Source of the DNA: Prolixibacteraceae bacterium
GTDB taxonomy: Bacteria > Bacteroidota > Bacteroidia > Bacteroidales > Prolixibacteraceae
NCBI GenBank assembly: GCA_016930735.1
Contig: JAFGGF010000176.1
Span: 1-6,924 of the forward strand
Reading direction: 5' to 3'
Length of the DNA stretch: 6,924 nt
Below are positions 5,468-6,924 of the stretch, in pieces. Below the pieces are notes generated by a model. The model was not told the DNA's origin and made no database searches. It saw only the letters and a program-made list of their open reading frames with translations. The position numbers and the translations under genes were made by a program. Numbering within the stretch: position 1 is the stretch's first letter; every line of letters starts with the position of its first letter.

Positions 5468-6924
5468 CTGCCTTTTTCCCCTGAAAGCCGTTTAATTAAA
5501 TCCTGAACCCGGGTATCAATTTCCTCGTTAACTTCAGTCTGGTTATAATGCCTGGTAATGTAAACAAGGTTTCTCAGCATGGAGATCAGTTGGTTCTGAT
5601 CCTGGCTGATGGCGCTACTCATATAATCAGGCAGAGATAAATAATATTCCAGTTCGGCAAAACAGTTTTCTGCAATTTTCAGGCTGAATGTATTTGCCTT
5701 ATCAAACGCTCCGGCTGCATAGTATTGTTGAATTGCAGGAAAAGAATCGAATGTCAGGTACATCCTTTCATCAGGGAACAACTCAAACATCCTGTCTAAA
5801 ACGGCAATTGCAGAATCTTGTTTATTTTCTTTAATCAATTGTTCAGCCAGCCTTGCAAACATATACCTCGTTTGAGTAATTTTTATGGATTTCTGGTTAT
5901 AATCATCAAGATAAACATCCGGATTATCGAATCCGCCCCAGGTAAATTTATTCATCACATGGTCATACAAAATATCTGAATCGATCCTTCCTTTAAATAC
6001 ATTCTGACTTTGTGTCATGATTGGAACCAACCTGTATGCAAATCCTTCAAACTGAAGCCAGTCGCTCACAAAAATATTTCCGGTAAATATTAAACTGTGG
6101 TCAAAATAAACGGGCCTATCCCAGTTGTTTGCAGCTATCATATTCAGAATAACCCATTCGCTTTGAACCAGGTATGATTTATTAACCGAGAATTCAAGCC
6201 TGTCGGCAATTAAGTTTGCGTCTTCAGGTTTTACGGTACCATTTGAAAGTACTTTGTTTTTATCAACTGTAACATAAAAATCTTTTGAAGGAAAATAGTC
6301 CATCATGTTTCCGTTTGACACGCGGACTTTTGTCCTTACATCATCACTACCAACAATTTCCATAGCTTCAGCCAGGTCAACCCGTCCAACTCCTCTGTCA
6401 TTTATAAGTACTGCATCCCTGATTCCCTGGTAATATTTATCGTGTGTAAATGAAAATGGCATCGGTGCGGCATCGTTCTGTGCAAAGGTCTGCTGATTTA
6501 CATACCAGTCCATTCCAAGGTAACTGAGGTTTACAATCCTGATATCAGGGCGTACTCCTTCCACTTCCTGAACATACCATAGCGGGAATGTATCGTTATC
6601 ACCATAAGTAAACAGGATGGCATTCGGAGCACACGATTCAAGGTAATTCCGGGCCATATCACGAGCCATGTATCTTTTTGAACGGTTGTGGTCATCCCAG
6701 TTTTCAGATGCCAGAATTCCCGGTACCAGCAAAATTGAAATGACAACAATGGCACCGGCAACAAACTTGTTTTGTGTAAGTTTTTTTATCGCTGAAAAGA
6801 AAGCCGGGACAGCCAGCCCGATCCAGATTGCAAATGCATAAAACGATCCAGCATAGGCATAATCCCGCTCACGGGGTTGAAGCGGTGTCTGGTTCAGGTA
6901 TATTATTATTGCAATTCCGGTAAA
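5464..6924 (-). CDS. DUF2723 membrane protein (TMEM260-like glycosyltransferase family), C-terminal part; 5' end outside window
   Basis: 486 residues are visible and the frame is open through the right edge, so the true start lies beyond 6924; the TTG at 6732 is internal. The visible part begins inside a transmembrane helix (FTGIAIIIYLN), followed by QPRERDYAYAGSFYAF (residues 16-31), a strong signature of the Bacteroidota DUF2723 family. Two more hydrophobic helices follow (about 25-46 and 54-71). Then comes a long soluble, probably periplasmic domain starting ENWDDHNRS (74-82), with GDNDTFPLWYVQEVEGVRPD at 108-127 and GMDWYVNQQ around 137-145. The last 150 residues are helical and tetratricopeptide-like (LAEQLIKENKQDSAIAVLDR). 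The family is related to TMEM260, a protein O-mannosyltransferase, and is usually annotated as protein of unknown function (family knowledge). The catalytic N-terminal membrane domain is not in the window, so activity cannot be judged. The stop shares TTAA with the convergent HEAT-like gene. Confidence 0.87.
   Translation of the reverse strand, partial: FTGIAIIIYLNQTPLQPRERDYAYAGSFYAFAIWIGLAVPAFFSAIKKLTQNKFVAGAIVVISILLVPGILASENWDDHNRSKRYMARDMARNYLESCAPNAILFTYGDNDTFPLWYVQEVEGVRPDIRIVNLSYLGMDWYVNQQTFAQNDAAPMPFSFTHDKYYQGIRDAVLINDRGVGRVDLAEAMEIVGSDDVRTKVRVSNGNMMDYFPSKDFYVTVDKNKVLSNGTVKPEDANLIADRLEFSVNKSYLVQSEWVILNMIAANNWDRPVYFDHSLIFTGNIFVSDWLQFEGFAYRLVPIMTQSQNVFKGRIDSDILYDHVMNKFTWGGFDNPDVYLDDYNQKSIKITQTRYMFARLAEQLIKENKQDSAIAVLDRMFELFPDERMYLTFDSFPAIQQYYAAGAFDKANTFSLKIAENCFAELEYYLSLPDYMSSAISQDQNQLISMLRNLVYITRHYNQTEVNEEIDTRVQDLIKRLSGEKGS

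Noticed and set aside
5464..6732. DUF2723 gene starting at TTG 6732
   Set aside because: The same frame stays open to 6924 and encodes a DUF2723 signature (QPRERDYAYAGSFYAF) upstream, so the codon is an internal Leu.

Overview
The window looks like a chromosomal segment of a Bacteroidota (Bacteroidetes) bacterium, probably in the Bacteroidales/Marinilabiliales neighbourhood. The reasons are AT-rich coding and very AT-rich spacers, a secreted Asp-box propeller whose mature end begins WYWQNPLP, a DUF2723 membrane glycosyltransferase-like protein of the type common in this phylum, TAnnTTTG-like promoter boxes, and mostly weak or absent Shine-Dalgarno sequences. No rRNA, tRNA, CRISPR array, insertion sequence or integrase is visible. 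This is an ordinary, compact stretch with seven genes, two of them running off the ends of the window.

Layout. Positions 1-1505 (minus strand) hold the first 501 residues of a large secreted beta-propeller protein with eleven complete repeats of about 41 residues. The C-terminus, where a type IX secretion sorting domain would be expected, lies outside the window. Positions 1506-1902 are a divergent regulatory spacer containing a perfect 10-bp inverted repeat in the presumed leader of the propeller gene. On the plus strand follow a six-helix LiaF/DUF5668-like membrane protein (1903-2406) and a cobalamin-binding-type radical SAM enzyme (2403-3815). These two overlap by ATGA and form a clear two-gene operon. 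After a spacer of about 200 nt comes a small basic membrane protein (4025-4525) whose 3' end overlaps the convergent Nudix hydrolase gene (4484-4909, minus) by 42 nt. The Nudix gene is divergent from a small HEAT-like helical protein (4946-5467), with only 36 nt between their start codons. That gene in turn converges on the C-terminal part of a DUF2723 protein (5464-6924, minus), with which it shares a TTAA that serves as both stop codons.

Functional reading. The genes do not form one pathway. The most suggestive unit is the membrane protein plus B12-type radical SAM pair, which could modify a membrane-associated or lipid substrate (inference). The propeller and the DUF2723 protein are both cell-envelope or secretion related. 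The Nudix enzyme is a probable nucleotide-pool sanitiser. Nothing here amounts to a demonstrable new defence or mobile system. The best leads are the 36-nt divergent promoter with probable leaderless starts, the membrane/radical-SAM pair, and the leader inverted repeat.
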